From Juglans regia (lineage: Eukaryota > Streptophyta > Magnoliopsida > Fagales > Juglandaceae), in NCBI RefSeq assembly GCF_001411555.2, contig NC_049907.1, positions 2,798,243 to 2,862,242 of the forward strand: DNA of 64,000 nucleotides, read 5' to 3'. The translations under genes and the position numbers were made by a program. The notes under the pieces are model-generated. The model did no database searches. It was given only the letters and a program-made list of their open reading frames with translations, and was not told the origin of the DNA. Shown here piece after piece: positions 1-12,638 of the stretch; within the stretch, counting starts at the first letter, position 1, and each line of letters begins with the position of its first letter.

Positions 1-1700
1 GGCATGCATATTGCGAGAAGCTAGCTGTTAATTATGAATCCAATTAATTTGCAAAGTGGTCATGGCCCAGGTTGAGAAAAGAATTATCAGAATGCTATAT
101 ATATGAAAGGCTATTGGTGGGGACATGTTAATCAGGAGAAAAAAGAGAGTTGGATTAATTGGACTCAAATGGGGAAATCAAAGAATGAAGGGGGTTTGGG
201 GTTTAGAGATTTTGAAAATTTTAATAAAGCTTTATTAGCTAAGCAGTGTTGGAGGATGATTCAATTTTCACATTTATTATCTTCACAAGTACTGCAGCAC
301 AAGTATTTTTCCCAAACTGATTTTCTCAATGCAAAATTGGGTACTAATCCATCTTATATTTGAAGAAGCTTCTTTTATGCAAGATAATTGCTTAAAGAAG
401 GGTTGATATGGAGGGTTGCAAATGGGAAAGCTATAAAAATATGGTCAGACAAATGACTGCCAACACCTACTACCTTCACTCCTCAAAGTGGACACAATTC
501 ACTCAGAGCAAACATGAGAATCGAGGAACTGATTGACCAGGAAACTAAGCAATGGATGACTATTCTCATCAAGGAAGTTTTCTCTCAAGAAGAGGTAGAA
601 GTAATTTGTCAAATCCCCCTCAGCATAAAAACAGGCAAGATAAGTTGATGTGGAGAGGAACTGCCAATGGTATTTTCACAGTGCTTATTTCATGCAAGGT
701 GATATTCAAGACAGAAACAAAGGTCAATGCTCCCACAGATCATAGAAATGTGAAGACTGAACAAGGATTTGAAAACTTAACATTCCACCAGCATCAAAAA
801 ATTTCTTATGGAGAGCATGTCTTGACATTCTACCAACAAAAGTCAATTTATACAAGAGGAAGGTTCTAAATGATCAAATGTGTCCATTATGCCTAGTAGA
901 ACCAAAAATTGCTGAACATATATTATGGGATTGCATATCAACTTCTGATATTCTCGGGCAAGGATCAAAGAGAATACAAAAAAGTAAAACATCAATCAAG
1001 AACATCAAAGCACTTATAGAATATATGCTCAATATATTGGACAAGGAAAACATGAAAGAACTGGCATTAGTAGTATGGAATCTGTGGTGGAGAAGGAATG
1101 AATATGTTTTTAAAAACATATTTAATTGATCTCAAGTCAGTGATGAACATAGTTAATAGTATGAGACAAAAGTAATAGCCTTACAAGTCAGAACTATGGC
1201 CCAAAATGAGTTCAATCTTCGAAGGAATGTCACATGGAATTGGCCACCACCAAGTTTTTGTAAATTTAATTGGGATGTAGCTATGGATAACATGAAGTAT
1301 ATGTTAGGAATTGGCATAGCAGTAAGAGATGATGAAGGTCAATTCTTGGCTACACTGAGAAAAAAGGGAAGTTATAGTAATGATCCATCTACAGTAGAGG
1401 CAAAAGGAGCACTTATTGCAACAGAATTTGGTATTCAATTGGATATGAAACGAGTGATACTTGAAGGGGATTCAAAAACAGTTGCCATGGCAATTCAAAA
1501 ACAGATAGAAGATGAGAGCTATTTTGGGATGATCATATAAGATACCAAACATAAATTACAACTTTTTTATGTTTGTTTTACTAATCATGTCTATAGGGAA
1601 TGAAATGTTGTTGGACATAAACTAGGTAAACATGCTTTTGTTTCAGACAATCTAGTGGACTTGGAGGAAACTCCCCACTATCTTTAATGTGTATTCTTAA
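1..1700 (+). pseudogene. LINE (non-LTR retrotransposon) 3' relic
   Basis: Degenerate C-terminal part of a plant LINE ORF2, entering from the left edge. Residues read from 103-363 carry the post-reverse-transcriptase pattern seen in plant LINEs (a GGLGFRD motif, then ALLAKQ.WR). Position 361 is TGA where the family normally has a Trp codon. A zinc-knuckle-like zf-RVT segment follows at about 640-1129 (CPLC, then EHILWDC). An RNase H-like domain lies at 1196-1540, and its tail (HVYRE, then VVGHKLGKHA) continues past stops to about 1690. The reading frame changes at least twice, so no intact product is possible. Domain order and orientation are clear; the family within LINEs is not. Confidence 0.85.
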
Positions 1701-1747
1701 TTTTTTACGAATGAGATGAGATTTTTTTCAAATATATATATATATAT

Positions 1748-1920
1748 GAGAAAATATATTTACAATCGTGAATTATGTAATTATCGCGTGATCACTTTAA
1801 AAAAAATGAATAAAATATGATATCTATATAAAAAAAAATTAATTTTTTAATAATAAATTCTATTTTTTTATTAAAATGATTACGTAGCATTTAAACATTT
1901 CACGATTATATATAAAATTA
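1748..1920. repeat. Fold-back MITE, family F, copy 1
   Basis: A roughly 170-bp AT-rich element whose two ends are imperfect inverted repeats (left end GAGAAAATATATTTACAATC; right end reads back as a related ATAATCGTGAAA). Related copies lie at 13079, 16303, 39173 and 53871. No coding capacity. The superfamily is not determined. Confidence 0.6.
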
Positions 1921-2299
1921 TTATATATATATATAGGTTAGTACTGTTGGACCTATATGTATAGAGTCTAGTTGTATTTGTGATGGCCCCGATTGGATGA
2001 AAGGACGACTGACCAGAGTTTACTATATATTATATTATTTTTTTGTACGACCGTCGAGTTGTATTTGATTATCATCTAAATAAAATGATCTTATGCAGCC
2101 TAGGTATGTTGTTGAATTACATAAATCTTGTATAGCGTGTAATTAAGTTTGCTTTTTCTTTTTTTTTTTTCTTAACACATACATGATAAGAATTAATTAA
2201 TTTCACATGTGTTGTTGTTGGTCTACCGGTTTTGTAGCATGCATTTGCAATTTTAGTTATGCGGACTAGTTGACTTGCCCACCAACAAATAAATAAATT

Positions 2300-2485
2300 G
2301 GCTCGGTTTGAATTGAGAGGGGATCTGAATTCATCTCATATCATTATTATTATAATTTTTATATAAAATATAATAAATAATTTAATTTTTTTAAATTTTA
2401 AAATAATAATAATATTAAAAAAATATTATTTTAATAATATTTTATTTAATTTTTAACATTCATTCCAACTCATTCCAAACCTAAC
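2300..2485. repeat. Degraded Tourist-like MITE
   Basis: The left end GGCTCGGTTTGAATTGAG and the reverse complement of the right end (GTTAGGTTTGGAATGAG) are similar inverted termini. The interior contains the ATCTCAT and AATAATATT tracts shared with the elements at 37458 and 46285. Target duplication is unclear. Assignment is by resemblance to the better-preserved copy at 37458. Confidence 0.45.
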
Positions 2486-3018
2486 ATAAAAGCATCTCTT
2501 CAACTTACAACCTTTATCTGAATGGAAAGATAGGCCAACATTTATGAGTCCAAATAAACCTTTGGCTTCCTTATAATATTAAATTCATTAACATTTATGA
2601 ATACTGGCCTGTATAATTACGAAATAATTAAAATGCATGCATGTGTTGATCATAACTAAAAAAATACACGCTTTAGGAAAACTAAAAGATTATTAACTTA
2701 ATTAATTAGATATTTTATTTTTAATTTAATAATAACTTTAAATTAACTTGATTATATATATATAATGAATGATTTTTCATGACATGACGTGATAGTGAAT
2801 GATGTAGCTGAAAGATAAATAAAACTCTGATCTTCTTCCAAAATTAGATATAATTGCATTGTTCACGTACAAATAAAAGGTGATCTGATGTTCCTTCTCT
2901 CTTTTAATTACATGACAAGGTAGGTTAATTTTCAATATATTAATGAAAAGTAGTCCCGATCGATAAACATGATATATATCATGAAACTAATAGAATGTTT
3001 GTGATCGATGCACATGCG

Positions 3019-3059
<41 letters not shown>

Positions 3060-3061
3060 CA

Positions 3062-3520
3062 AGGGCGGTTCAATACAAATTGAGACCTAAGACAAATTTA
3101 AATGAGTTATTCGTAATTATAATACAATAAAATATAAATTATTATATGAAATATTTTCAAACTTTACAATAAAATGAGATTTTATTTAAAATCTTTAAAT
3201 ACAGTTTTTGTGAATATATATTTACAACAACTTAAAATGAGGTCTCAATGAAGATTTTGTGCCTCAATTTAGTAAGATTTTAAAAAAATTATTTAAAATA
3301 TAAATAATTCATTGTATTACTTATATAAAAAAATTTAATTGTATTAAATGTTAAATCTAGTATTATGAGACCTTGCACACATTGAAAACTATAAAAATTA
3401 TTTAAAATTGTATTTAATGAAATAATTTTTAATTTTATTTTTAAATTAAAAAATATATATTTGTATTTTTGGAGGCCTTAGACAATAGCCTCAATGGCCT
3501 TACCATGAGCCGGTCTGATA
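3062..3520. repeat. Candidate MITE-like element
   Basis: The left end GGGCGGTTCAATACAAATTG, followed by GAGACCTAAG, is loosely mirrored by the right end, whose reverse complement begins GACCGGCTCATGG and continues to TTGTCTAAGGCCTCC. The interior is AT-rich with repeated GAGACCT/GAGGTCT words. I could not find a clear target duplication, so this is a tentative element call. Confidence 0.35.
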
Positions 3521-4210
3521 TATTATTATATTTATATGTTCAGCTGCCAGAAGACCGATAATAATAATAATAATAATATAATAATTATTATATATATCAT
3601 ATATATATATATATATATCATATATATTCCATATATGTTCAGCTTTTTGTTTTTCATGTTCAGATCACAAAACAAATTTAAAAAGTCAAAACAAAGTTAC
3701 ATACTTTATACTTATATATATATATATATATATATATGATCATCATGCCGACAACACGACTTATTTGACAGCGGTGTAATGCAAGCTCCTCGGCTAGCTA
3801 GAAATCCATAAAAAATGGAAGACATCTAGCTCAGATCCAGGCCATGCATGCATGCATATTTCTCCAAGTGCCTAGCTACTTCATGCATGCTCCATGCATC
3901 ATGCATGTTACCCTAATCAATTTCAACTCCTTAACGCGTTTTCTGATCATGCAATTTATTCTATATTAATATCTACGATCCGTTCTAGGCTGCGCTGCTC
4001 CCGGTGGCGCTAGCTTAATTTCTAAGATCCTTCCGGCGCCTTCTTTTCTTTCCTTCTTCCTTCGATCCCCACCGACTTATCCACGTCCAAGTTCTTATTA
4101 AATTCCATAATTAATATGCCAGTTTCATATTTTCACCTTAAAGAAACCTAGCTAGTAAACGAGGAACGAAGAAGAATGATAAAGTTATATATTTGAATAG
4201 CTATATAAAG

Positions 4211-4211
<1 letters not shown>

Positions 4212-4249
<38 letters not shown>
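4212..4249. repeat. (AT)n microsatellite
   Basis: A near-perfect TA dinucleotide run of about 38 bp. Confidence 0.9.
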
Positions 4250-4252
<3 letters not shown>

Positions 4253-4935
4253 AATATGCCAATTTCTTCATTAACTTTTCTTTTTTTTCATTAAGTCATG
4301 TTTTACTACAAAGCCCTTAAAACCCTTGATCATTTAACGTATACCTTTATTGTAAAATTTAATGAATGATCATATTTTACCAAAAGATCTTTAATTAAGA
4401 CTCTTAACTATTTGACGTGTAGCAATCTTGTAAAAGTTAATGAAAGATCATGTTTTATCAAAAGGTCCTTAATAGCCCCGCAGCGCATATGAATTGACAT
4501 CTCTTTTTCAATCCTTTTTGTTCTAACAATGTACTCATTTTCCTTTCTTTTTATTTCAATTTTTTTAAATAAAAAGTTAATAATATTTTATTATTATAAA
4601 GTGAGTAAATAGATAATCTAATATGGATGTAGACCAATGCTCATATTTGCTGAAATTTAAATTTTTTTAATATTGATTTTTTGTCTTTCTTTAATCTTGT
4701 ATTTTCTTTTTCCAGATAAATAGCTTACTGAATCTTTTACTTTTTTTTATTTAAATCATTATATTAGGTACATTCCGGAACTAACGCACCCAAGGCAGTT
4801 CCTCAGTTTGTATATATATATATATATTTATATATATCCAATATATAATAAATTCTGGTCAAAACTGCAATTGCAACTGCAACTGGGTTTTAATATTAAT
4901 TAATTTTGAGCGCCTGTGATGAGTTGTGAAAGAGT

Positions 4936-4937
<2 letters not shown>

Positions 4938-4977
<40 letters not shown>
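4938..4977. repeat. (AT)n microsatellite
   Basis: A near-perfect TA dinucleotide run of about 40 bp. Confidence 0.9.
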
Positions 4978-4979
<2 letters not shown>

Positions 4980-5676
4980 TTTATTGGGTGTTGTTAGAAC
5001 GTAGTTTAAGCTAGCATGAATTGCGCCGCAAATTAAATGCGCCATGCATGGGATTCCCATGATCACGAGTACTGTTCGATCGATCGGTCAACGTACGCGC
5101 GTTGCAGGCACCACGATTTTCAATTCATTCTTAATCATGCGCACATCTCTTATTGTATATATATATATATAAGTGGTAATTCATGCTATGCAGCTGCAGT
5201 ACTACAAGTAATTAATTCCAGTACCACTTCCATCTGTTTCCTCAACATAATTCGTTCGGGAAATTTGAGATCATCAGGTAAAGCTTCTGCTCGATCTGTT
5301 AATTAGTTCATATGCAACTAAATACTATTGTCTCAATCCACCTAAGATTAGTTCAATTCCGAAATGATTTTTGAAACTTTTAATCACGTATATTCACACC
5401 AATTTTGCTTATTAAGAGAATCAGTTCCATATATATTTTAAATAATAATGTATTAACCGAACGAAATTTAAAAGCAAATTAATTAATATAACCTGATCAT
5501 AGCTAAAGTAAGTACGTACTTGATTAATTGTGGTTTACAAAAACGTTTAGAATTTTTAAACAGATGATTTAAGTTGAGTGAAACATCCATCCTGCATGTA
5601 CAGCAACTGATTTTGGTTGTTTGTTTCTTTCCGACAGATATTTGAAATTTGAAAGAATATTATATGATCTGATACG

Positions 5677-6733
5677 ATGAGGCAGGCCGAGGCAGCCGGT
5701 TCTGATCATCATCGGCAATTTTTTCTTGGAACGTCGACGATATTGACCTTAATTTGCTTAAGCTTTTTCTCGGTGAAAGCAGAAGATGCATATAGATATT
5801 ATACATGGACAGTTACAAATGGAACTATATATCCTCTTGGTGTTCCTCAACAGGTTGGTTTCTCGATCGCCTCTACATCATGCATATTATATAGATGTTG
5901 GGCGCCATTTGTAGCTAGCGTGTTAATTTGCTCATCTTTTTCTGTTTTTGCATGCATAATTTTGTAGGGGATTCTTATCAATGGACAATTCCCGGGCCCT
6001 ACAATTGAATGTGTGACTAACGAAAACATAGTCGTTAATGTCATTAATAAGCTGGATGAACCTTTCCTCATCACTTGGTTTGTAGTTTCAGCTTTTTCCC
6101 TTTTCTGAGTTTTCACTGTTCAATTATATTATCGAAATGAAAATTATGAGTGTTGGTTTTTTTTCTTAATTTCTTTTGTTTTGGTGGGAAACCAGGAATG
6201 GAATAAAACAGAGGAGAACATCATGGCAAGATGGTGTGCTTGGAACCAATTGCCCCATCCCCCCAAACACAAACTGGACATACAAGTTTCAAACCAAGGA
6301 TCAGATTGGAACTTTCACCTACTTCCCTTCAACTAAATTGCACAGAGCTGCTGGGGGTTTTGGAGGTTTCAATATTGCACAGAGATCCGTCATATCAATC
6401 CCATATCCTAAACCTGATGGAGAATTTACACTGCTTGTTGGCGATTGGTACAAGACTAACCACAAGGTTCTCTAAATTATAATAACTCTGCTTCTATATA
6501 TCTTCCTCAAATCTAAGTAATTAATGGTTGAAACCTTAAATTACTTCATCCAAAATGCATCGGAGATGGAAAGATTGGCCTAATACATGATTAACTCATA
6601 TTTACAGGTATTGCGGCGAACGTTGGACCTCGGCAATACTTCTCTTCCTTTACCTGATGGTCTCCTCATAAATGGGATTTCAAACGGCTCTGTCTTCACC
6701 GGTGAACCAGGTACGCTTATTATCATTACCAAG

Positions 6734-6777
<44 letters not shown>

Positions 6778-8667
6778 TTAGCATTTGATTCCCTCATTGT
6801 TGTGTATAAAGTGAGGTTTGGTTGGGTTGGGTTTTTTCAGGGAAAACATACAAATTCAGGGTGTCAAATGTGGGGATAGAAACTTCAATCAACTTTAGGA
6901 TTCAAGGACATGCATTAAAGCTTATTGAAGTAGAGGGAGCTCATACCCTGCAGGACACATATCAGTCCCTTGATGTTCATGTGGGTCAATCTGTGGCTGT
7001 TTTGGTTACCCTTAATGGACCATCCAAGGACTATTTCATTGTTGCTTCTACCCGTTTCACAAAGCCTATTCTTACAACAACCGCATATCTTCGCTATGCT
7101 GGTTCCACAACCCAAGCCTCAGGGCCCTTACCTACCGGTCCAACTTATCACATTCACTGGTCTATGAAGCAAGCCAGGACCATCAGGTAAATATATCTGA
7201 GCTATATCAAATACTAGATGCATGATACTTTTTATTAACCAAGTTTTTATTAATTTTTTTTTTTAGGAATAATTTCACATTGTCTGAGGATAAAGTCTTA
7301 GGTATGTTCATAAAGAATGAACAATCATCTCTTGTAGAACTAGTTTTATTAGATGAGTTAGGCTCATAAATTTTTTTATCGTATTAGAACCTGTCACAAG
7401 ACGAATAGGAGCCCATACTATTTACCCCTTGACAAGGATCAAGAAAATACTGACATGCATGTAAGGGAGGGTGTTAAAGAATAATCTCACATTACCTGTA
7501 GACAAGGTCTTAGGCATGTTTATAAAGAATAAATAATTTTATATTATAGAATCGATTTTATGAGATGAATTAGATCATGAATTTTTTCTCTTTTTTTTTT
7601 TCCTAATTTTTAGTGCTATTCACTGTTGCTTATGTACACTGTTCCATTTTTTTGCGAGAAGGTCGAACTTGACAGCCAATGCAGCCAGGCCCAACCCACA
7701 AGGTTCATTCCATTATGGGACCATAAAAATTGCAAGGACGATTGTTTTAGCTAATACACAAGCCAAGATAAATGACAAGCTACGATATGCTGTTAACGGG
7801 ATCTCCTACCTCGATCCAGCCACCTCTTTGAAGCTCGCTGACTGGTTTAATATTCCTGGGGTCTTCAGCTTGAACACAATCAAGGACGGGCCAACTTCTG
7901 GCCTCCCAACCCTAGGCCTTGGCACCTCTGTCATTGGAACCACCCTCCATGACTTTATTGAAATCGTTTTCCAAAACACTGAAACTAAGATACAATCTTG
8001 GCATTTGGACGGATACAGCTTTTACGTTGTCGGGTAGGCCTCTAGTTTCTCGTAAAAGTTAATTTCCAACCGTTTATGATCATTAAGTGCCAATTAAAAA
8101 TACAACATTTACTTCGCTATTTAACGTGCTTGCCTGGAAAATTTCGAAGAACTGTCACATATATATATATATATATATGTATGTATCATCTGTTAATAAT
8201 AGACAAATCTCCATGCTCCTTGATGTGATATTGATTTTCTTTGTATGTACTGGTAATTTTCAGATATGGTTCTGGTTCATGGACACCTGACATGAAAAAA
8301 CGATACAATTTGATCGATGGCATTCCCAGACACACTGTTCAGGTAAGTGAAAGACTCTCAAAGAACTGCATGAAGATTTCAATTAACTTTATCATGCCTT
8401 AGATGTGATGATCTGTGTATTTCCAATGCTGACTCATACACATTAATGGGATGCAAATGATAGGTATATCCGACATCCTGGAGTGCAGTTTTGGTGTCTT
8501 TGGACAACAAAGGTATGTGGAACTTGAGGTCTGCAATTTGGTCGAGGAGATATTTAGGACAGCAATTGTACGTTAGAGTTTGGAGCAACGAACAGAGTCT
8601 GTTCACTGAGACTGGCATCCCTGCGAATGCATTACTTTGTGGCCTCGCCAAGCACAAGCACTCATAG
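5677..8667 (+). CDS. SKU5-similar / L-ascorbate oxidase homologue (multicopper-oxidase-like), 8 exons
   Basis: Secreted multicopper-oxidase-like protein of the SKU5-similar (SKS) type, which acts in the cell wall or at its outer membrane face. Exons: 5677-5853, 5968-6077, 6196-6466, 6608-6710, 6841-7186, 7662-8033, 8264-8342, 8464-8667. All introns are GT..AG, phases are consistent, and the total is 1662 nt or 553 aa, the usual family length. An N-terminal hydrophobic signal peptide (about residues 15-35, ending SVKA) is followed by three cupredoxin domains. Family signatures include NGQFPGPTI, WQDGV and HLDGYSFYVVG. The copper ligands of true ascorbate oxidases are largely absent: the first HxH reads TWNG (residues 95-98) and the C-terminal HxH reads HLD (450-452), as is usual in SKS proteins. 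It is therefore probably not an active oxidase. No obvious GPI-anchor tail is seen; the protein ends in a hydrophilic His/Lys stretch. Intron 4 carries an (AT)n run and intron 5 a miniature retroelement. Confidence 0.93.
6735..6775. repeat. (AT)n microsatellite in intron 4
   Basis: A TA dinucleotide run of about 40 bp inside intron 4 of the SKU5-similar gene. It is likely length-polymorphic. Confidence 0.85.
7260..7592 (+). mobile_element. TRIM-like miniature LTR retroelement in intron 5
   Basis: Two diverged direct repeats of about 115 bp (about 7260-7378 and 7472-7592) share GAATAAT.TCACATT, then GTCTTAGG.ATGTT.ATAAAGAAT. They flank about 95 bp. Right after the left repeat, 7379-7391 matches 10 of 13 positions of an initiator-Met tRNA primer site (TGGTATCAGAGCC). 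Right before the right repeat is a purine tract AAGGGAGGG (7463-7471), and the repeat then starts TGTTAAAG. LTR, primer site, polypurine tract and LTR in about 330 bp is the layout of a terminal-repeat retrotransposon in miniature. It has no coding capacity and is old. It lies wholly within the intron and leaves both splice sites intact. Confidence 0.65.
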
Positions 8668-8911
8668 GAAGATCTTTTTTATCTTCTGATCAAACATCGA
8701 TCTTTTTTCTAACTTTATTCTTTTAGTTCTAAATCTCAGTTACGAGGGTGTGATTGTCAATTAGGAGAAGTTTTCAATTCTCGGTGTCTTAGATATTATA
8801 ACTTCCTATTCATAATTTGTATGCGTATCATTATTTAAGAATAATTTTTAATACTTTTAATAATGTTTAAAGCTAAAAGAAAGGGCTGATCATATGTGAT
8901 CGATCTCCTCC

Positions 8912-8942
<31 letters not shown>

Positions 8943-9560
8943 TTCATGCATGTTCGCATGCATGCATGCATGCATGTGGAGAACCTCAATTCCCCGTTTA
9001 CTAATAATTCTATGTGAATTAATTACTTTCCCAAAATTTGATGCAAGCTATTCAATTATGGGCGACATTATGACATGAACCTAGTCCAAGCCCTCATGGT
9101 TTCTTGGAATTAGCTCCATTAATATAGTAGTATATGTTGATAACCCAGAGGAGATCACAAACCATTGTGATGGACGGCCTCCATGACAACGTGAGTACAT
9201 TCTCCTAGCTAGCTACTTAGTACGAATATTTTGATTGTATCTTCCAAGAACCTAATTGTAGTACTAGTCAATCATTGGAAACTACCGATTAAACGAAACT
9301 CCAGCCTGCTAATATATTTATACATGAGCTCCCATCTTCAAACTACTGTAGTGAATAAGCTGCCAAAATGTCTGTGTGTGTGTGTGTGTGTCATGTGTGA
9401 GAGAGAGAGAGAGTATTGAGTGCTGGAAGGAATTAATGGAAAGTAAGCCGATATTAGAGGAGGAAAGCTGGGCAGGGACAAGTAAGGCTGCAAATGGAAT
9501 TCTTATTCTTACCGACAGTGAAATCAAATTACAGTCAAAGGAAACTCTTCCCCAGATATA

Positions 9561-9604
<44 letters not shown>

Positions 9605-10251
9605 TATGGTTGCTTTAGCATCACTTTCTCGTAACAAAACAATGAAAGGATGACCTTCATATGGCACCCATGCATCACACTAGCAGTACCCACACTTAAT
9701 ATATATATCAAAAGAAAATCTCTCATCTTTTCTACGATTATTGTTTGTTCTTCCACACACATACACATACATATACTGACTCGTAATTAAGGTATTTTAA
9801 TTAATTCCTTACAATTCTTTATTCATCTGCCTAAGATTAACCCACAATACCAAAACTTATAGTACTAGATCATTAAACTTTAAAGCGCAAGCCCTTTGCA
9901 TTAGGCACTAATTCAAGAAAAAATCATGATATTTCATGTGAAATTAATATATATATATATATATAAATTGTATTTGCAACATCAAGATCAAGTATTGCGA
10001 AACACCTAACATTTTCCATATTAATCTTCTTGGTCATTGGTACAGTCTCATAAGTTAAACACACCTGAAAGCACACACACGGCAAAAAAGGAAAAAAAAA
10101 AAAAACAGATAAAGATAAAGATTGATGCTACAGTCACGTACTTTAATATTCCACAATCCAAACAAGCACAGGTGCACCAGAGGCAGCTAGCTAGTCCTAG
10201 CATATGAACGGAAAAAAAAGTAAAAAAGAGAGAAAAAGCTAGGAAAGATTT
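8668..10251. other. Intergenic spacer between SKU5-similar and Dof genes
   Basis: Contains the 3' flanks of two converging genes (SKU5-similar on +, Dof on -). Microsatellites: AT at 8912-8940, GT at about 9372-9391 followed by GA at about 9399-9412, and AT at about 9557-9601. A GCAT-rich palindromic patch sits at 8945-8976. I see no further gene; short reading frames across it are microsatellite translations. Confidence 0.6.
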
Positions 10252-11235
10252 TCAAGGATATGCACCATTTGTTGTTGGGAGATCAGACCAAGAAAAGGTA
10301 GGATTCCAGTACCCCAATTCACCCCCAGCAAGCGAAGCTGACTCCAAAATGGATGAGGAAGATGAATTAGATGAAGAAGCCACGTTGCCCAGGACTACTG
10401 ATGAGTGATCAGCATAGTAATTAGTTGATGATCTAAGCCTCTGATACAGTTCTTGAATCCCACTGTTTTGAACTTCACCAATTACTAGGCCATTTTGCTG
10501 TTGAGCTTGATGTTGATTATTTCTCCAGAAAGAGCCACATAGACCAAGAGAAGGGACCTGGCCAAGAGGATCCAAGCCCAGGGTCCGAGCATTTAATCCA
10601 CCTGCTGTGACTGCTGGTTCAGTCATCATGTGTGATCCAATCATATTTCCCTCCTCCTTTACATTAACAGAATTAGAAAAAGGATTAGGGTTAGGGTTTT
10701 GAGTAGATCTCAGTAAGGCCAAGAGATGAGAATTCTGAGGCGAACCCCACAGAATTGGGCCCGTTGAGAGCTCAGGATCAAACCCACATCCCAGGCCTGA
10801 TCTTCCAATCTCAGAAGAGATGCTCTTCATCCTGCCAGAGCTTGATTTTCCAACAGATGTTGAGATAGTAGGACTCTTGCTCTTTCGGCATCCACCTCCA
10901 ATTGGAACATTCCTGAGTGCACCTCCTTTTGTCCAATACCGGCGACATGTCTTGCAGAAGTGGCGAGGCTGAGTGAGGTTGTAGTTGTTATAGTAACAAA
11001 ACTTTGTGTTGGATGAATCACATCGTGGACACCTCAAGTTTTGGTTATCTGAATTCGAGGTTGTTGTAGTGGTCGTAGCAGTAGTAGTACTCGTTGTTGA
11101 GGAGGAAGAAGAAGAGGGCAGTACTGCAGGAGATATTGAAGAAGAAGGTATGGCTTGTAAAACTCCCCCATTAGTTGAGATTTTCCTCTCTCCAGCTATA
11201 TTAAGGCTTGCACCTCCCAACAGTTCTTGGATCAT
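10252..11235 (-). CDS. Dof zinc-finger transcription factor
   Basis: Plant-specific Dof protein that binds AAAG-type promoter sites in the nucleus. From the chosen Met at 11235 (MIQELLGGA...) it is 327 aa. The single Dof finger has Cys at residues 69, 72, 94 and 97 (CX2CX21CX2C: CPRC ... CKTC), followed by the basic arm [21 protein letters not shown] Ser/Thr-rich low-complexity tract precedes the finger (residues about 30-60), and Asn/Gln/Ser-rich stretches follow, typical of Dof activation regions. The frame stays open 14 codons upstream to an ATG at 11277. However, the sequence just upstream on the coding strand ends in a pyrimidine-rich run with TTGTTGTAG, which looks like a 3' splice site, and Dof genes often have a leader intron. 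I therefore prefer the internal Met. The subfamily is not assigned. Confidence 0.93.
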   Translation of the reverse strand: MIQELLGGASLNIAGERKISTNGGVLQAIPSSSISPAVLPSSSSSSTTSTTTATTTTTTSNSDNQNLRCPRCDSSNTKFCYYNNYNLTQPRHFCKTCRRYWTKGGALRNVPIGGGCRKSKSPTISTSVGKSSSGRMKSISSEIGRSGLGCGFDPELSTGPILWGSPQNSHLLALLRSTQNPNPNPFSNSVNVKEEGNMIGSHMMTEPAVTAGGLNARTLGLDPLGQVPSLGLCGSFWRNNQHQAQQQNGLVIGEVQNSGIQELYQRLRSSTNYYADHSSVVLGNVASSSNSSSSSILESASLAGGELGYWNPTFSWSDLPTTNGAYP

Positions 11236-11394
11236 CTTTAATCTCTTCCTTGTAGATCTACAACAATCCAAAAACAAGCTAGAAAAGCAGAATTTAGAAG
11301 GGTTAGTCTTTTTGAGTGAGTGGAAAAGCTAATTAAGAAAGTAGGTTTTGTTGTGTATAAGAGTGCATATTGTATATGATCATCTATATGTACG

Positions 11395-11426
11395 AGAGAG
11401 AGAGAGAGAGAGAAGGGGGGGGGGGG
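11395..11426. repeat. (GA)n and G-run in the Dof leader/promoter
   Basis: About nine GA repeats followed by a run of roughly ten G. It lies upstream of the Dof coding region, so on the gene strand it reads as a C-run then (TC)n, a common feature of plant 5' leaders. Confidence 0.75.
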
Positions 11427-12597
11427 TGAGGGAATGGATCATGTGGAACTACATAACTTGCCTTTGTAAATTGATCAGACGTTATATGGCTTTGTTGTTG
11501 GCCAGTCATTTGTGGGTGTAAAAGAATAGTAGGGATTGAGATGGGAAAGCATTAATATATACATATATATATATATATGTATATACACACACATAGAATA
11601 AACATATAATATGCAATGTGAAAGAAAGCACAAAACTTTAGACTATTTTAATCAACAAGTTGCTTTTTCTGGATTTTGGAAATTGCTTGTCAGTGGGTTT
11701 TGGAGGGAAGTGGTCTTTTGTCCATTCCCACACTACCCTTTCTAATCATACATGAGCCATTCCTATGAAAATCTAATTCGACAAGACCCCATTATTACCT
11801 TAATGATTCCGTTTATAACAGTCGGAATTACAAACGTTAACGAATTGGTAGTTAAGAGGGCGTGCCATGCATCTTTTCTTTCATATCCTATATATATGAT
11901 CATCATGTTGGTCTTGCCAAGCCAAAATTATTGCCACAAGTATAATAACGTATTTTGGCAATAATTAACCACCAATTAGCTAGCTAGGGTGTGCTTCTTT
12001 TATATCCTATATAGAAGCACGTACCCTAGCTTTTGTTATTTTCTCGTCTGAATAATTAATATTACGTATTTTTTTTATACGAAGATTATATTAATACATG
12101 ATACTTTCATCTTATTATAAGAAGTCATGTTTTTAACTTAATTATAAATAATAATAATAAATCTATATTTTTATATATGTGCAAAGATCGCCCCTAGCCT
12201 GTAAAAAATGAAAAAGTCCTTTACAAATTACCCATTCTTCTATTCCTAATTCGTCATCGTGTCGTCAATGTCATCTCTGGCCACTAATTTTTTTTTTCTA
12301 ATAGAATAATTCTTTTTATCAGTCATTATTCGTTACTCCATATCTCACATTTTATGAAAACAAATTGCCAGGTGTGTAATACAAGGATAAATAGTAACTG
12401 ATCATGTAAAGCAAAACCCTTTCTAATATAGAAGAATCCTAATGAGAGCAAAGGAAAATATTAATTTGATGTGTGCATGGGAGATTAATAATGCTTCATA
12501 AAAAATTTAAGGTCCCTAATGATAAGTAGTTGTATTATTATCCGATCCGTTGGTGTTGTCAAGGGATGTTTGCAGCAAGTGGGGGGAGTAGGGCAGA

Positions 12598-12638
<41 letters not shown>

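Larger units (their letters stand above)
1921..5676. other. AT-rich spacer upstream of the SKU5-similar gene
   Basis: No gene is supported here. It holds the degraded MITE at 2300, a repeat-like block at 3062-3520, several AT microsatellites (about 3023-3057, 3598-3620, 3714-3736, 4212-4249, 4938-4977), and a short less AT-rich patch at about 3985-4080 that I cannot assign. The promoter of the gene starting at 5677 must lie at the right end. Several TATA-like strings occur, but none can be singled out because the region is full of AT repeats. Confidence 0.6.

Noticed and set aside
3536..3739. 67-aa frame with Tyr-Ile repeats, and similar ones at 9376, 19449 and 20536
   Set aside because: All are translations of AT dinucleotide runs.
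11006..11332. 108-aa plus-strand frame with Val/Glu runs
   Set aside because: Antisense shadow of the Ser/Thr-rich part of the Dof gene.
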